The notes under the pieces: generated by a model
The model's input: the letters and a program-made list of their open reading frames with translations, nothing else
Databases searched by the model: none
Told to the model about the DNA's origin: nothing
In this document: positions 9,661 to 18,586 of the stretch, piece after piece
Layout: each line of letters opens with the position of its first letter
Position numbering within the stretch: the stretch's first letter is position 1
Program-made: the position numbers and the translations under genes
Assembly: GCA_963734435.1 (NCBI GenBank)
Contig: CAVTHA010000005.1
Location: 131,595-195,594, forward strand
Direction of reading: 5' to 3'
DNA length: 64,000 bases
From: Bog-756 sp963734435
GTDB lineage: Bacteria; Actinomycetota; Acidimicrobiia; Acidimicrobiales; RAAP-2

Positions 9661-11652
9661 TCAGGCATGGTGCTCGGCCACCGTTCCGCCGTCCCGGACC
9701 GGGCGCACCACGAAATCCTCCAGATCCGGGGACCGGGTCCAACGCCAGTAGTCGACCAGGCGCCACGGCGACAGGATGTAGATCCGTCCCTCGACGTTGC
9801 GGTACCAGCTGTGCCGGATCGACGGGTGGGACCACACCATGGTGTCGAGCTCGGCCTGCAGCCGCCGGTTGTAGTCGTCGTGCACGTCCTGCCGGCACTC
9901 GATGCGACGCCGGGCCCGGCGACCACGCGCCCCGATGCATCCCATGATGTAGCGGATCTGGCACTCGGATGGAAGATCAGGCTTCCGCCGTGCGCCAGGT
10001 TGGTGCCCGGGCCGTACAGGCAGAACAGGTTGGGGAAGTTCGGAACGGTGATGCCCAGGTAGGCAGTGGGCCGGTCACCCCACTGCTCGGCCAGGGTGGC
10101 GCCGTCCGCGGCCCACGATCTCCATGGGCCAGAGGTAGCGGTTGGCATGGAATCCCGTGGCGTAGACGATCACGTCGACCGGGTAGCTCGGCCCCGTCCT
10201 CGCCCACGACCCCATGCGGGGTGATCTCGGCGATCGGGTCGGTGACCAGGTCGACGTCGTCCCGGACCAGTGCGGACAGCCAGCTCCCGTTGTCCTGCAG
10301 GGTCCGCTTGCCGAGGCAGACGTAGTTCGGGCACCACCTTGGCCAGCAGCTCGTGGTCGTCGCCGATCTGATCGGCCATCCACTGGGTGAACACCTGCCG
10401 CGCGGCATCGTTGACGGCGCTGATCGAACGGTTCTGGTCGGGCCAGTCCGGGTCGACCCGCATGGCCGGAAGGCCCCCGTCGCAGGCCGGCCAGAACAGG
10501 AGGAAACGGTACCAGCGGCCGTAGAAGGGCAGGTGCTCGAACGCCCACAGGGCCCCCGGGCCCACCCGGTCGTGGTAGTGGGGATTGGGGAACATCCACG
10601 GGGCGGTCCGTTGGAAGACGGTGAGGTGGCGCCACCTGGTCGGCGATGGTCGGCACGATCTGGAATGCACTGGCCCCGGTACCGATGACGGCCACCCGCT
10701 TGCCGGCCAGCTCGGTGCCATCGACCCACTCGGCCGAGTGCATGGCGGTGCCCGGCAAACGTCTCGCGCCCGGGGATGTCGGGGAGCTTCGGGCGGTTGA
10801 GCTGTCCGACCGCACTGATCACCGCGTTGGCCTCGATCTCCGCTCTCGAGCCGTCGGCGCCGCGCAACCGGACTGACCAGGTCGCGGTCCGTTCGTCCCA
10901 CCGGGCCCCCACCACCTCGGTGTCGAAGCGAATGTTGTCCGAGATGCCGAACTCGTGCATGCATCCTTCGAAGTAGGCCTGCAGCTCGGGCTGGCGGGCG
11001 AAGAACTCCGACCAGTCGGCTGTTCGGCGCAAAGGAATAGCAGTAGAAGTGGTTGCCCACGTCCACCCGACAGCCGGGATAGCGGTTCTCCCACCAGGTC
11101 CCGCCGAGGCCCGGCGTTCTTCTCGACCACCGTGAAGGGGACGCCGGCGCCTTGGAGCCGGATGGCGGCCAGCAGGCCCGACATGCCGGCGCCGATCACC
11201 AGCACGTGGAAGTCCTCCCGGTCCTGCCGACCGAGCCCGTCTGCCCAGTGCAGGTCCCGGACGTCGGCTCCGTCCAGCTCGAGCTCCTCGAGGAGCATGG
11301 GCACGTACTCGTCGGGGACCTCTTGCGCTACGAGGACGTTCATCATCTCGTGGACCAGCGTCGGGCCAGGCGGCGGTGGGAGCACGCAGCCCGAGTCGCG
11401 GTAGGCGATGATCGCCCCCAAGGCCTCGGCCCTCACCGCGGCCTGGTCTGGCTCGCTCATGAAGCCCTGGACCTCGTTGAGGTAGATGCCCGTGGGCCGG
11501 TGCGGGCCGCGGAGAATTGAGGGGTCGCCGGTCAGATGGACCACTGACATCATCAGGGCGGGGACGCTCACGTCCTGGAGGAAGGTGGCGATGGTGTCGT
11601 CGTCCTCGGTGATGGGAGAGCGACCGAGGTGGCCGGCCGGCCCCTGAACCAT
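9661..11652 (-). pseudogene. Flavin-containing/Baeyer-Villiger-type monooxygenase (at least eight frameshifts)
   Basis: FAD- and NADPH-dependent monooxygenase, about 660 aa if the frame is restored. In order: an N-terminal helical extension of about 150 residues (TEDDDTIATFL..), the FAD motif VLVIGAGMSGLLAAIRL, the region around HFYCYSF and DWSEFFARQPEL, ISAVGQLNRPKLPDIPG, the NADPH motif VAVIGTGASAFQIVPTIA, FQRTAPWMFPNPHY, and VDVIVYATGFHANRYLWP. The long N-terminus resembles actinobacterial BVMO-like proteins. The frame changes near 11090, 11040, 10748, 10632, 10329, 10186, 10107 and 9955; seven look like one extra base. No other decay is visible. The start at 11652 has TAGGGT exactly six bases upstream, which suits leaderless transcription. 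It is divergent from an HSL-type esterase. Confidence 0.82.
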
Positions 11653-11658
11653 CGCATG

Positions 11659-11664
11659 ACCCTA
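11659..11664 (-). promoter_or_regulatory. -10 element of a probable leaderless promoter (monooxygenase)
   Basis: TAGGGT on the minus strand followed by exactly six bases and the ATG at 11652. This puts the expected transcription start on the first base of the start codon. Found by eye; no clear -35 element. Confidence 0.45.
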
Positions 11665-11703
11665 GGGCATGATGGGGGATCCGTAGGAGGAGCCGGGGGT
11701 CCA

Positions 11704-12645
11704 GTGAGCCATCCAGGGGTCGAGATGATCAGCGCCTTCCTGTCCGAGTCGGGTCTCGCATCGGGCACAATTGCCGAGCAGCGGGCGGCCATGGCCAAGG
11801 CGGTTGGGTCGGTGGCCCCGCCCGAGGGGATCGACGTCGAGTCGGTGGTCCTCGGCGGACGCCGAAGCGAGCGGATGGTCCCCCGGACCGCCCACGACGA
11901 GGGGACGGTCCTCTACCTGCACGGCGGCGGCTACTGCACCGGCTCACTGGACAGCCACCGGGGGTTGGCCGGCCGGATCGCCCTGGCGGCCGGGTGCCCG
12001 GTGGTCACCCTCGACTACCGGCTCGCTCCCGAACAACCCCACCCGGCCGCGCTCAATGACGCCCTTGCCGCCTACCACGACCTTCTGGCTGGTGGCACCC
12101 GGCCCGAACGCATCGCCATCGCCGGCGACTCCGCCGGTGGGGGTCTGACGGTGGCCTCGTTGGTGGCTCTGCGCGACGAGGGATCGCCGCTACCCGCGGC
12201 GGCGGCATGCCTCTCACCGTGGGTGGACCTCACACAGACGGCGGGCTCGTACGACTCGGTGGGCCACCTCGACCCGATGATCACCAAGTCCGGGCTCGAC
12301 GTCTTCGCCGAGGCGTACCTGGCCGGGGCACCGGCCTCGTCACCGCTGGCCTCCCCGGTGTTCGCCGATCTGAGCGGGCTTCCGCCGATGGTCGTCGAGG
12401 TCGGGGAGCGCGAGGCGCTGCTCGACGACGCCACCCACTTGGTTGACCGTCTGCGAGAGGCGGGCGGGAGCGTCTCGCTGACCGTGTGGCCAGAGCTCAT
12501 CCATGTCTTCCAGGCCTTCCCCGGTTCGGTGATCCCCGAGGCCGACCAGAGCATCGACGCCGTCGGCTCGTTCCTCTCCCACCATCTTTTCGGTCCCGAC
12601 GGGGCCGCCGACTGGCACGGGGAAGACCGAGAGGCCCGGCCATGA
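11704..12645 (+). CDS. Alpha/beta hydrolase, hormone-sensitive-lipase family esterase
   Basis: Carboxylesterase of the HSL group, about 313 aa, cytosolic. YLHGGGYCTGS is the HGGG oxyanion motif, GDSAGGGL carries the nucleophile Ser, REALLDDA the acid Asp and ELIHVFQ the His. The start is GTG 11704 (MSHPGVEM..), with AGGAGGAG about 14 bases upstream; an ATG at 11725 is the alternative. The stop overlaps the ATG of the next SDR (ATGA), so the two are translationally coupled. Beside a Baeyer-Villiger-type monooxygenase it may hydrolyse the ester product, which is inference from context. Confidence 0.85.
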   Translation: MSHPGVEMISAFLSESGLASGTIAEQRAAMAKAVGSVAPPEGIDVESVVLGGRRSERMVPRTAHDEGTVLYLHGGGYCTGSLDSHRGLAGRIALAAGCPVVTLDYRLAPEQPHPAALNDALAAYHDLLAGGTRPERIAIAGDSAGGGLTVASLVALRDEGSPLPAAAACLSPWVDLTQTAGSYDSVGHLDPMITKSGLDVFAEAYLAGAPASSPLASPVFADLSGLPPMVVEVGEREALLDDATHLVDRLREAGGSVSLTVWPELIHVFQAFPGSVIPEADQSIDAVGSFLSHHLFGPDGAADWHGEDREARP

Positions 12646-13484
12646 GGGAGTTCACAGGAAAGACCGCCGTGGTGACGGGTGCCGGCAGCGGGATCGGGCG
12701 GGCGCTGGCCCTGGCCTTCGCCCGCCAGGGGATGCGGCTGGCTGTGGCCGATCTCGACCACCTTGGGCTGGAGCAGACCGCTGACCTGGTCCGGTCGGAC
12801 CACCCATCCACGGCGATGATGGTCGAGGTCTGCGATGTGAGCGACGTCGACGAAGTCACTGCGTTCGCCGACGCGGTGTTCGCCCGCTTCGGACAGGTCC
12901 ACGTGCTCTGCAACAACGCCGGGGTGTTCGTCGGCGGGCTCATCTGGGATCGGCCGCCGGCCGACTTCGAGTTCGTGCTCGGTGCCAACCTCTGGGGGAT
13001 CCTCCACGGTATTCGCGCCTTCGTGCCCCGGATGCTCGCCCAGGGGACGGAAGGGCACATCGTGAACACCTCCTCGGTGGCGGGAATCCTGGGTGCGCCG
13101 TTCGAGGCCCCGTACGCCGTATCGAAATTCGCCGCCTTCGCCGCCACCGAGTCCCTGGCCCACGACCTTCAGGCGGTCGGGTCCCAGATCAGGGCGTCGG
13201 TCCTCTGCCCGGGCATCGTCGCCACCAACATCGTGGACTCGGATCGGCATCGTCCCGAGCATCTCCGGACGGAATTCACGGACGACCAGAAGTTCGTGAC
13301 CGACTACCTGGGCCAGGCGGTCGCCAAGGGGCTGCCGCCCAGCGAGGTGGCTGACATCGTGCTGGCGGCCATCCGGACCGAGGAGTTCCTCATCCTCACC
13401 GACGCCTCCTATCGCCAGGAGCTCCAGGCTCGGAGCGAGGCTCTGGCCGCCGGTCGCCTTCCGGACCTCGCCGAGTTCACCTGA
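12642..13484 (+). CDS. SDR-family oxidoreductase
   Basis: Classical short-chain dehydrogenase/reductase, 280 aa. TGAGSGIGRAL is the cofactor motif (residues 10-20), CNNAGV the stabilising NNAG, and the catalytic Tyr-Lys pair is in YAVSKFAAF after a Ser in NTSSVAG. An Asp at the end of beta-2 (VADLDH) favours NAD(H) over NADP(H). The ATG overlaps the stop of the HSL esterase. It is probably an alcohol or hydroxyacyl dehydrogenase of the same catabolic cluster; substrate unknown. Confidence 0.88.
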   Translation: MREFTGKTAVVTGAGSGIGRALALAFARQGMRLAVADLDHLGLEQTADLVRSDHPSTAMMVEVCDVSDVDEVTAFADAVFARFGQVHVLCNNAGVFVGGLIWDRPPADFEFVLGANLWGILHGIRAFVPRMLAQGTEGHIVNTSSVAGILGAPFEAPYAVSKFAAFAATESLAHDLQAVGSQIRASVLCPGIVATNIVDSDRHRPEHLRTEFTDDQKFVTDYLGQAVAKGLPPSEVADIVLAAIRTEEFLILTDASYRQELQARSEALAAGRLPDLAEFT

Positions 13485-13573
13485 GGTCTGACCACCGGAG
13501 CCGCCCGGGACATGGCCCCGGCCGCCGGTCTCGCTGACGCCGACGCTGACCCGCGGCTGGACCGGACCGAGGG

Positions 13574-14370
13574 TCAGGCGGTGGTGGCGATACCCCCGTC
13601 GACCGGCACGACCGCCCCGGTCACGATACGCGCCCGGCGCGGAGGCCAGAAAGATGGCGACGCCCGCCATGTCGTCGGGCCGTCCGATGCGCTTCATCGG
13701 GGCGCTGGCGACGATCTGGTCGCCGAAGGCCTCCAGGGTGGCGGCCATCATCTTCGACTCGAACGGCCCGGGGGCAACGGCGTTGACGGTGATCCGTGGC
13801 GCCAACCGCTTGGCCAGGTGTCGGGTGAGCTGGTGGACGGCTGCCTTCGACGCCGAGTACGAATAGGACTCGAGCACCGGGACGTGGATCCCGTCGATGG
13901 AGCCGATGTTGATGACCCGGGATGGCTCGTCCGGGGTCGACCCCGCCTCGAGCAGGGGGAGGAAGAACTTGGTGGTGTGGAAGATCCCCTGCACGTTGAG
14001 ATTGAGCACCCGGTCCCACGACGCCGTGTCGTGCTCGACGAGCGGCACACCCCATGTGGCCCCGGCGTTGTTGACCAGTACGTCCACTCGCTCGTGGCCT
14101 TCACCGACGGCATCGGCCAGCTGGTGGGCCCCGGCTTCGGTAGACAGGTCGGCGGGGAATCCCGAACAGGTCCCCACCTCGGAGAGCGAGGCCACCGTGG
14201 CGTCGACCGCGTCGGCCTTCCTCGATGCCACGATGACATCGGCGCCGGCGGCGGTGAATCCGGCCGCGATCATGCGCCCGATGCCACCGCGTGCCGCCGG
14301 TGACCACCACAACCTTGCCTGATACCGAAAAGAGCTCGTCGGGACGGGTCGATGCCATGCTGTCGCTCAT
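13574..14370 (-). pseudogene. SDR-family oxidoreductase (two frameshifts)
   Basis: Second short-chain dehydrogenase of the cluster, about 260 aa. Reading through three frames gives MSDSMASTRPDELF.., GKVVVVTGGTRGIGRMIA, VLVNNAGATWG, SYSYSASKAAV with the catalytic Tyr and Lys, and a C-terminus ending VVPVDGGIATTA. One extra base near 14293 (ACGCGGT) falls within the cofactor motif, another near 13620 (TATCGTG) just before the conserved VTG segment. Family residues are otherwise complete, so it is probably intact in the cell. It resembles FabG/RhlG-type reductases. It faces the preceding SDR and is divergent from the acyl-CoA dehydrogenase. Confidence 0.78.
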
Positions 14371-14475
14371 GGCCAGCGACGGTACCCCACCTCGCACGAC
14401 CGGGCCGATCCGGCTGACGAGGCGGACCCGGCCGGCGAGGGCGACCCGGTCGCCGGGGGCAACGAGGAGCCTCGG

Positions 14476-15633
14476 ATGCAACTGGCGCTGACCGAGGCTC
14501 AGAGCGCCCTGCAGAACGACCTGCGTTCGTATTTCGCCCGGCTGGACAGGGAGATCGGCGAAGCGACCTCCGACGAGCCGGCCTATAGCCGCTACATCCG
14601 GCGGATGGGCGAGGACGGGTGGTTGGGGATCGGGTGGCCGCGGCAGTACGGCGGATTGGGCCGGGGCCCCGTCGACCAGATGATCTTCGTGGAGGAGTCG
14701 CACTGGGCCGGCGTGCCGCTCCCGTTGCTCACCCTCAACAGTGTCGGGCCCACCCTCATGAGCCTCGGAACCGAGGAGCAGCGATCGCGCTGGCTCCCCG
14801 GAATCCTGCGGGGCCAGGTCCATTTTTCCATCGGCTACACGGAACCGTCTGCCGGCACCGATCTGGCCTCGTTGCAGACCAGTGCGGTGAGGGATGGCGA
14901 CAAGTATGTGGTCCGCGGCGAGAAGCTCTACACCAGCGCCATCCAATATGCCGACTACGTCTGGTTGGCGGTGCGGACCGACCCGGAGCTTCCGAAGCAC
15001 AAGGGCTTGTCTGTCATCGTCGTTCCCACTGATGCTCCCGGATTCCACTGGACCCCGCTGCGCACCACGGCCGGTGAATTCACCAGCTCGACCTACTACG
15101 AAGACGTTCGGGTGCCGGCTGCCAACTTGATCGGCGGAGAGAACCAGGGCTGGAAGATCATCACCAACCAGCTCAACCACGAGCGGGTGGCGATCTGTCC
15201 GGTCTCGGGCATCCTCCGCGACCTGGCCGACGTGCGGACCTGGGCGACCCAGACGACTCTGCCGGGTGGGCGGCGAGTCATCGACCAGCAGTGGGTGCAG
15301 ATGAATCTGGCTCGGGTGCAGGCCCGGGCCGAGTTTCTCAAGCTCATCAACTGGAAAGTGGCGTGGGCCGCGGACAAGGGTCTCGACCCGGCGGATGCCT
15401 CGGCCACCAAGGTGTTCGGCAGCGAGTTCGCGTTGGAGGCGTACCGTGTCCTGCTGGAGATCGTCGGCCAGGCCGGCTACCTGCCCGAGGGCTCACCGGG
15501 CTGCGTGTTGCAGGGAAAGTTGGAGCGAAGCTCCCGAGCTCAGACCATCTTCACCTTCGGCGGAGGGACCAACGAGATCCAACGCGACATCATCGCCATG
15601 GTGGGCCTGGGTCTGCCCCGGGGGGACCGCTGA
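14476..15633 (+). CDS. Acyl-CoA dehydrogenase family protein
   Basis: FAD-dependent acyl-CoA dehydrogenase, 385 aa, predicted to form the alpha,beta double bond of an acyl-CoA and pass electrons to ETF. YTEPSAGTDLASL is the flavin/substrate segment near residue 120, and GGGTNEIQRDIIAMVGLGLP near the end is the typical FAD-binding C-terminal helix. It resembles the FadE-type enzymes of actinobacterial sterol or branched-acid catabolism. A GAGGAG ribosome site precedes the ATG. It is the last enzyme of the monooxygenase-esterase-SDR cluster. Confidence 0.9.
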   Translation: MQLALTEAQSALQNDLRSYFARLDREIGEATSDEPAYSRYIRRMGEDGWLGIGWPRQYGGLGRGPVDQMIFVEESHWAGVPLPLLTLNSVGPTLMSLGTEEQRSRWLPGILRGQVHFSIGYTEPSAGTDLASLQTSAVRDGDKYVVRGEKLYTSAIQYADYVWLAVRTDPELPKHKGLSVIVVPTDAPGFHWTPLRTTAGEFTSSTYYEDVRVPAANLIGGENQGWKIITNQLNHERVAICPVSGILRDLADVRTWATQTTLPGGRRVIDQQWVQMNLARVQARAEFLKLINWKVAWAADKGLDPADASATKVFGSEFALEAYRVLLEIVGQAGYLPEGSPGCVLQGKLERSSRAQTIFTFGGGTNEIQRDIIAMVGLGLPRGDR

Positions 15634-15739
15634 TCGCCGGATCCGAGGGGTCGACGTCACGGCGTCCCCGCCGAGCCGGCGAAGCCCGTAGTCTGTGCAG
15701 AGGCCCGGACCAGGGCTCATCCACGCCGGGGAGCGGACC

Positions 15740-15982
15740 ATGGACGACCAGGAGATCATCACCCGGATCGGAAATCTTGCCGACGAGGAGATGCGGCTCG
15801 AAGAGCAGCATGTGGGCGAGGGGTTGTCGTCGGAGGATGAGGAGCGTCTGCGCAACCTCGAAGTCACCCTCGACCGGCTCTGGGATCTCCTGCGGCAGCG
15901 TCGAGCCCTGCGTGGCGCGGGTCGCAGCCCGGACGAGGCCACGCTCCGGAGCGAGGGTACCGTCGAGGGCTACCGGCAGTAG
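15740..15982 (+). CDS. DUF2630 family protein
   Basis: Small acidic helical protein of 80 aa found in actinobacteria. MDDQEIITRIGNLADEEMRL, LRNLEVTLDRLWDLLRQRRA and a C-terminus rich in Arg and Glu match the DUF2630 pattern. GGGGAGCGG lies upstream of the ATG. It is charged, probably coiled-coil and cytosolic; no function is known. It stands alone between the acyl-CoA dehydrogenase and a convergent secreted hydrolase. Confidence 0.85.
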   Translation: MDDQEIITRIGNLADEEMRLEEQHVGEGLSSEDEERLRNLEVTLDRLWDLLRQRRALRGAGRSPDEATLRSEGTVEGYRQ

Positions 15983-16010
15983 CCCGGCGGGCTGGCGAGA
16001 CGCCCGCCGC

Positions 16011-17687
16011 TCAGTGCGGAGTAAGGGTGGCCGAGGTGGGCAGCGAGAGGTGGATGGCGGTGAAGTCCACCGATCCGCCAAGCCGCGGTTGGGCGTAGGC
16101 CACCGTGGTGGCCACCAGTTGGAGCTCGAGCTGGGCGCCGGGGTGTCCGGCGAAGACGACCATCTCGAGCGGGACGGTCGTGGTATGGGAGTGGCCGTCC
16201 AGGATCACCGGGAAAGGTGTGATCTGATTGCCGAGGACCAGTCCCGTGGACTGGTCGACCAGCTGGGCGAAGACGCGAGTGGGTCGCGGGCCGGGCGGGG
16301 AGGTGCCTCGGTAGGTCACCTGCAACCGGGGCGCGCCGATCACCAACGCTGAGCGATTACCGAAGCCGAAGCCGACGTCGACCGCATTGGTGGCCCGGGC
16401 TGGGGTGATGGGCGCGACCAGGCTACCGAGTTCCTGCGTGCTCGGTGGGAGCGATGGGAGCGGACCCGAGCCCCCGGTGCCCACCAGGTGAAGTGTGCCC
16501 TGGCCGGTGGCCGTGACGGGAGATCCGGGAGGCACGGGATAGCTGTTCGCCGAATAGCCATTCCCGTTCTGGTCGACGAATCGGAAATCCGCTCCGGTGT
16601 TGACAGATGGGTTCCTCTTGACATAGCGATCGAGCCAGGCCAGCGTGGCCGTTACCGGGAGCTGCTGATCCCCTGCGGCTGTCAGGCATGCCCCGTGCCC
16701 GCCGCAGAACCAGAGCATTGCCGTCGGAACATGACTCGCCTTCAGCACCTGGTAGTTCTCCACCCCTTCTTGCAGGGTGAACAGGGTGTCGACCGTCCCC
16801 TGGACGATGAGCGTCGGCACCTTGACCCGGCTCACCAGTTGGCCGGGCCCACGGGCGGCGAACCAGGCCCGCTCGTCGGGGGTGATGGTCCCGGTCTGGT
16901 CGCTTGTCCGTTGGGCCTCGCTGACCACCGGGTCGACGTGATCGGCGGTTGAGAGGTTGCTCAGAATGCCCGACCATCCCGACTTCACCGTGTCGGCCTT
17001 GTCGAGGCTGGACACCAGCGAATGCCAGGCGATGGTGGGCACGATGGCGTCGATTCGGCAGTCGGTGGCGGCCGTGACGAACTGGATGCCACCCCCGTAG
17101 GAGCCACCGACCATTCCCAACCGGGGATCTCCCGGGGCGTCGAGCACCACCCCCGGCTGGGTGGCGACCCAGTTGATGAGGGTGCTCACGTCACGGGCCT
17201 CGAAGTTCGGGCTGTCGACCTCGGCATTGCCGCCGGAGCGTCCGAAGCCGCGGGGATCCCAGGTGAGCACGTTGTAACCGGCGTCGCGGAGACTCTTGAT
17301 CGGGAGCGCACCGAGGATCCCGGTGCCGGTGGTATCGGTGTCCCCCGCCAGGCTCCAGCCGGGGCCCATGAGGACGGTGGGTGCTCGTCGCCCACCAGGC
17401 AGGTCGACAGGAAACCAGTGGGCCCGAATCGGCGTGCCGTCGAATGAGGTGATGGTCCAATCGCTGGGTACGCCAGCGACCGGAGTGGCGTCGACCGGTT
17501 GAGTAGCACCCGGCTGGTGGCACGGGCCCCGAGAGGTGGCCGCTCCCGTCTCGGTGGCGGGTGAGGAGCTTGCCGCCGGAGTGCTCGAGCACGAGGTCAC
17601 CGACACCGCTACGACGCCCAGCACGGTGGCAATGGCGATGCCCCATCGCCGTCCGGCCGGTGGGCAGGCTTTCCCCCTGCTGATCAC
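16011..17687 (-). CDS. Secreted S15/CocE-type alpha/beta hydrolase lipoprotein
   Basis: Predicted exported peptidase or acyl hydrolase, about 558 aa from GTG 17687. The N-terminus has a basic start, a hydrophobic core (IAIATVLGVVAVSV) and a lipobox-like TSCSS. The catalytic domain has DPRGFGRSGG, the nucleophile elbow GGSYGGG, IVQGTVDTLF with the acid Asp, and FCGGHGAC with a likely His. The C-terminal third is a beta-rich domain like the non-catalytic domain of X-Pro dipeptidyl peptidases. The frame runs open to 17903, but that extension lacks a signal and contains an internal Met-start of no family likeness. It is lipid-anchored or secreted. Substrate unknown. Confidence 0.82.
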   Translation of the reverse strand: MISRGKACPPAGRRWGIAIATVLGVVAVSVTSCSSTPAASSSPATETGAATSRGPCHQPGATQPVDATPVAGVPSDWTITSFDGTPIRAHWFPVDLPGGRRAPTVLMGPGWSLAGDTDTTGTGILGALPIKSLRDAGYNVLTWDPRGFGRSGGNAEVDSPNFEARDVSTLINWVATQPGVVLDAPGDPRLGMVGGSYGGGIQFVTAATDCRIDAIVPTIAWHSLVSSLDKADTVKSGWSGILSNLSTADHVDPVVSEAQRTSDQTGTITPDERAWFAARGPGQLVSRVKVPTLIVQGTVDTLFTLQEGVENYQVLKASHVPTAMLWFCGGHGACLTAAGDQQLPVTATLAWLDRYVKRNPSVNTGADFRFVDQNGNGYSANSYPVPPGSPVTATGQGTLHLVGTGGSGPLPSLPPSTQELGSLVAPITPARATNAVDVGFGFGNRSALVIGAPRLQVTYRGTSPPGPRPTRVFAQLVDQSTGLVLGNQITPFPVILDGHSHTTTVPLEMVVFAGHPGAQLELQLVATTVAYAQPRLGGSVDFTAIHLSLPTSATLTPH

Positions 17688-18216
17688 CAGGGGAGTGTCG
17701 CATCCAGGCCCCCTCGAGGCAATTGCCCTACTTCTGTCCGACCCGACATCCGTCCTCCGGGCGGGGAGGAGGACGCCAATCGAGCGGGTGAACGGCCAAC
17801 TCGGCCGGGTGAGTGGTTCTTTGGCGCCGGCCATATCTCCTGTCCGCCGGGCTGAGCAGGGCGTACGTCCAGCTGGAGGTCCCGTTTCCAGTCCTCGGCC
17901 CACCGGTGTGACGGTGCCGAATTTCTATGATTAGAACCCGGACAACGGGGTATTCCAATGGACGGAGCCGTATCTGTCAGCCCCAGACTTGGGCGTTTCG
18001 CGCCCATGCCGCACGGGTACGGTCAGTAGGACGTCGAGTCCGTCGAGCGGGGATCCGCCGCCCCGCTCCGGACCGGCGCCCTCAACGTGTGGCCTGGCAG
18101 CCGCCCTTTGAAGCCGATGACCAACCGGGCCTGGCTTCGTGCCGTCCAGCTGGAACGACGGCCGATAGACTGGCGTCTCGCCCGGGCACCCCGCTCGGGC
18201 GATCAAGGAAAGACCT
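17688..18216. other. Intergenic region upstream of tmRNA
   Basis: No convincing gene is seen on either strand. A possible -10 hexamer TAGACT lies at 18166-18171, 45 bp before the mature tmRNA 5' end, and would suit a tmRNA precursor promoter. The leader of the S15-type hydrolase also starts here. Confidence 0.5.
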
Positions 18217-18565
18217 GGGGGTGACAGGCTTCGACTCCGGTCGTCGATTTGGGAGAAGCGAGCCGTGGTCTCCGGAGCCACGTTAAAGAGCCGGAACCAA
18301 AAATAAACGCCGAGCCTCAGCTCGCGCTCGCTGCCTAAGAGGCAGTGACGTCCGACCGGCCTCAGTCCTGCGGGTCGGAATCGGGCGACATCAAGCAGGG
18401 CTCACCTGACCGGCTGCGCCGACGGGTCGTCAGGGAAAACTCAGTCGGATACGGAGCAGCCCTTGTGCCGGTGAGGGGGCTGCTCCCGACAATCCTCAGC
18501 CGGCTGCGCTCGGAGAAGGCCCAATGAGAAGCCGGAGGACGCGGGTTCGATTCCCGCCACCTCCA
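18217..18565 (+). ncRNA. ssrA: Transfer-messenger RNA (tmRNA)
   Basis: RNA that rescues stalled ribosomes and tags the nascent chain. The 5' end GGGGGTG pairs with CACCTCC at 18558-18564 to form the acceptor stem, with discriminator A at 18565; CCA is not encoded (CTA follows). GACAGGCTTCGAC after the 5' stem and GCGGGTTCGATTCCCGC near the 3' end are the D-like and T arms. The tag frame ends in codons for AEPQLALAA and TAA (18309-18338), possibly with an Asn before. Length of 349 nt is normal. Its partner smpB is about 20 kb away at 38.9 kb on the other strand, separated by the polysaccharide island. An ISL3 element sits 21 bp past its 3' end. Confidence 0.93.
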
Positions 18566-18586
18566 CTATCGCCTGACCTGTTTTCC

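Noticed and set aside
12072..14312. A 746-codon minus-strand open frame covering three genes
   Set aside because: Only its first 250 codons (the second SDR) look like protein. The rest is antisense to an SDR and an HSL esterase with clear motifs, and is kept open by high GC.
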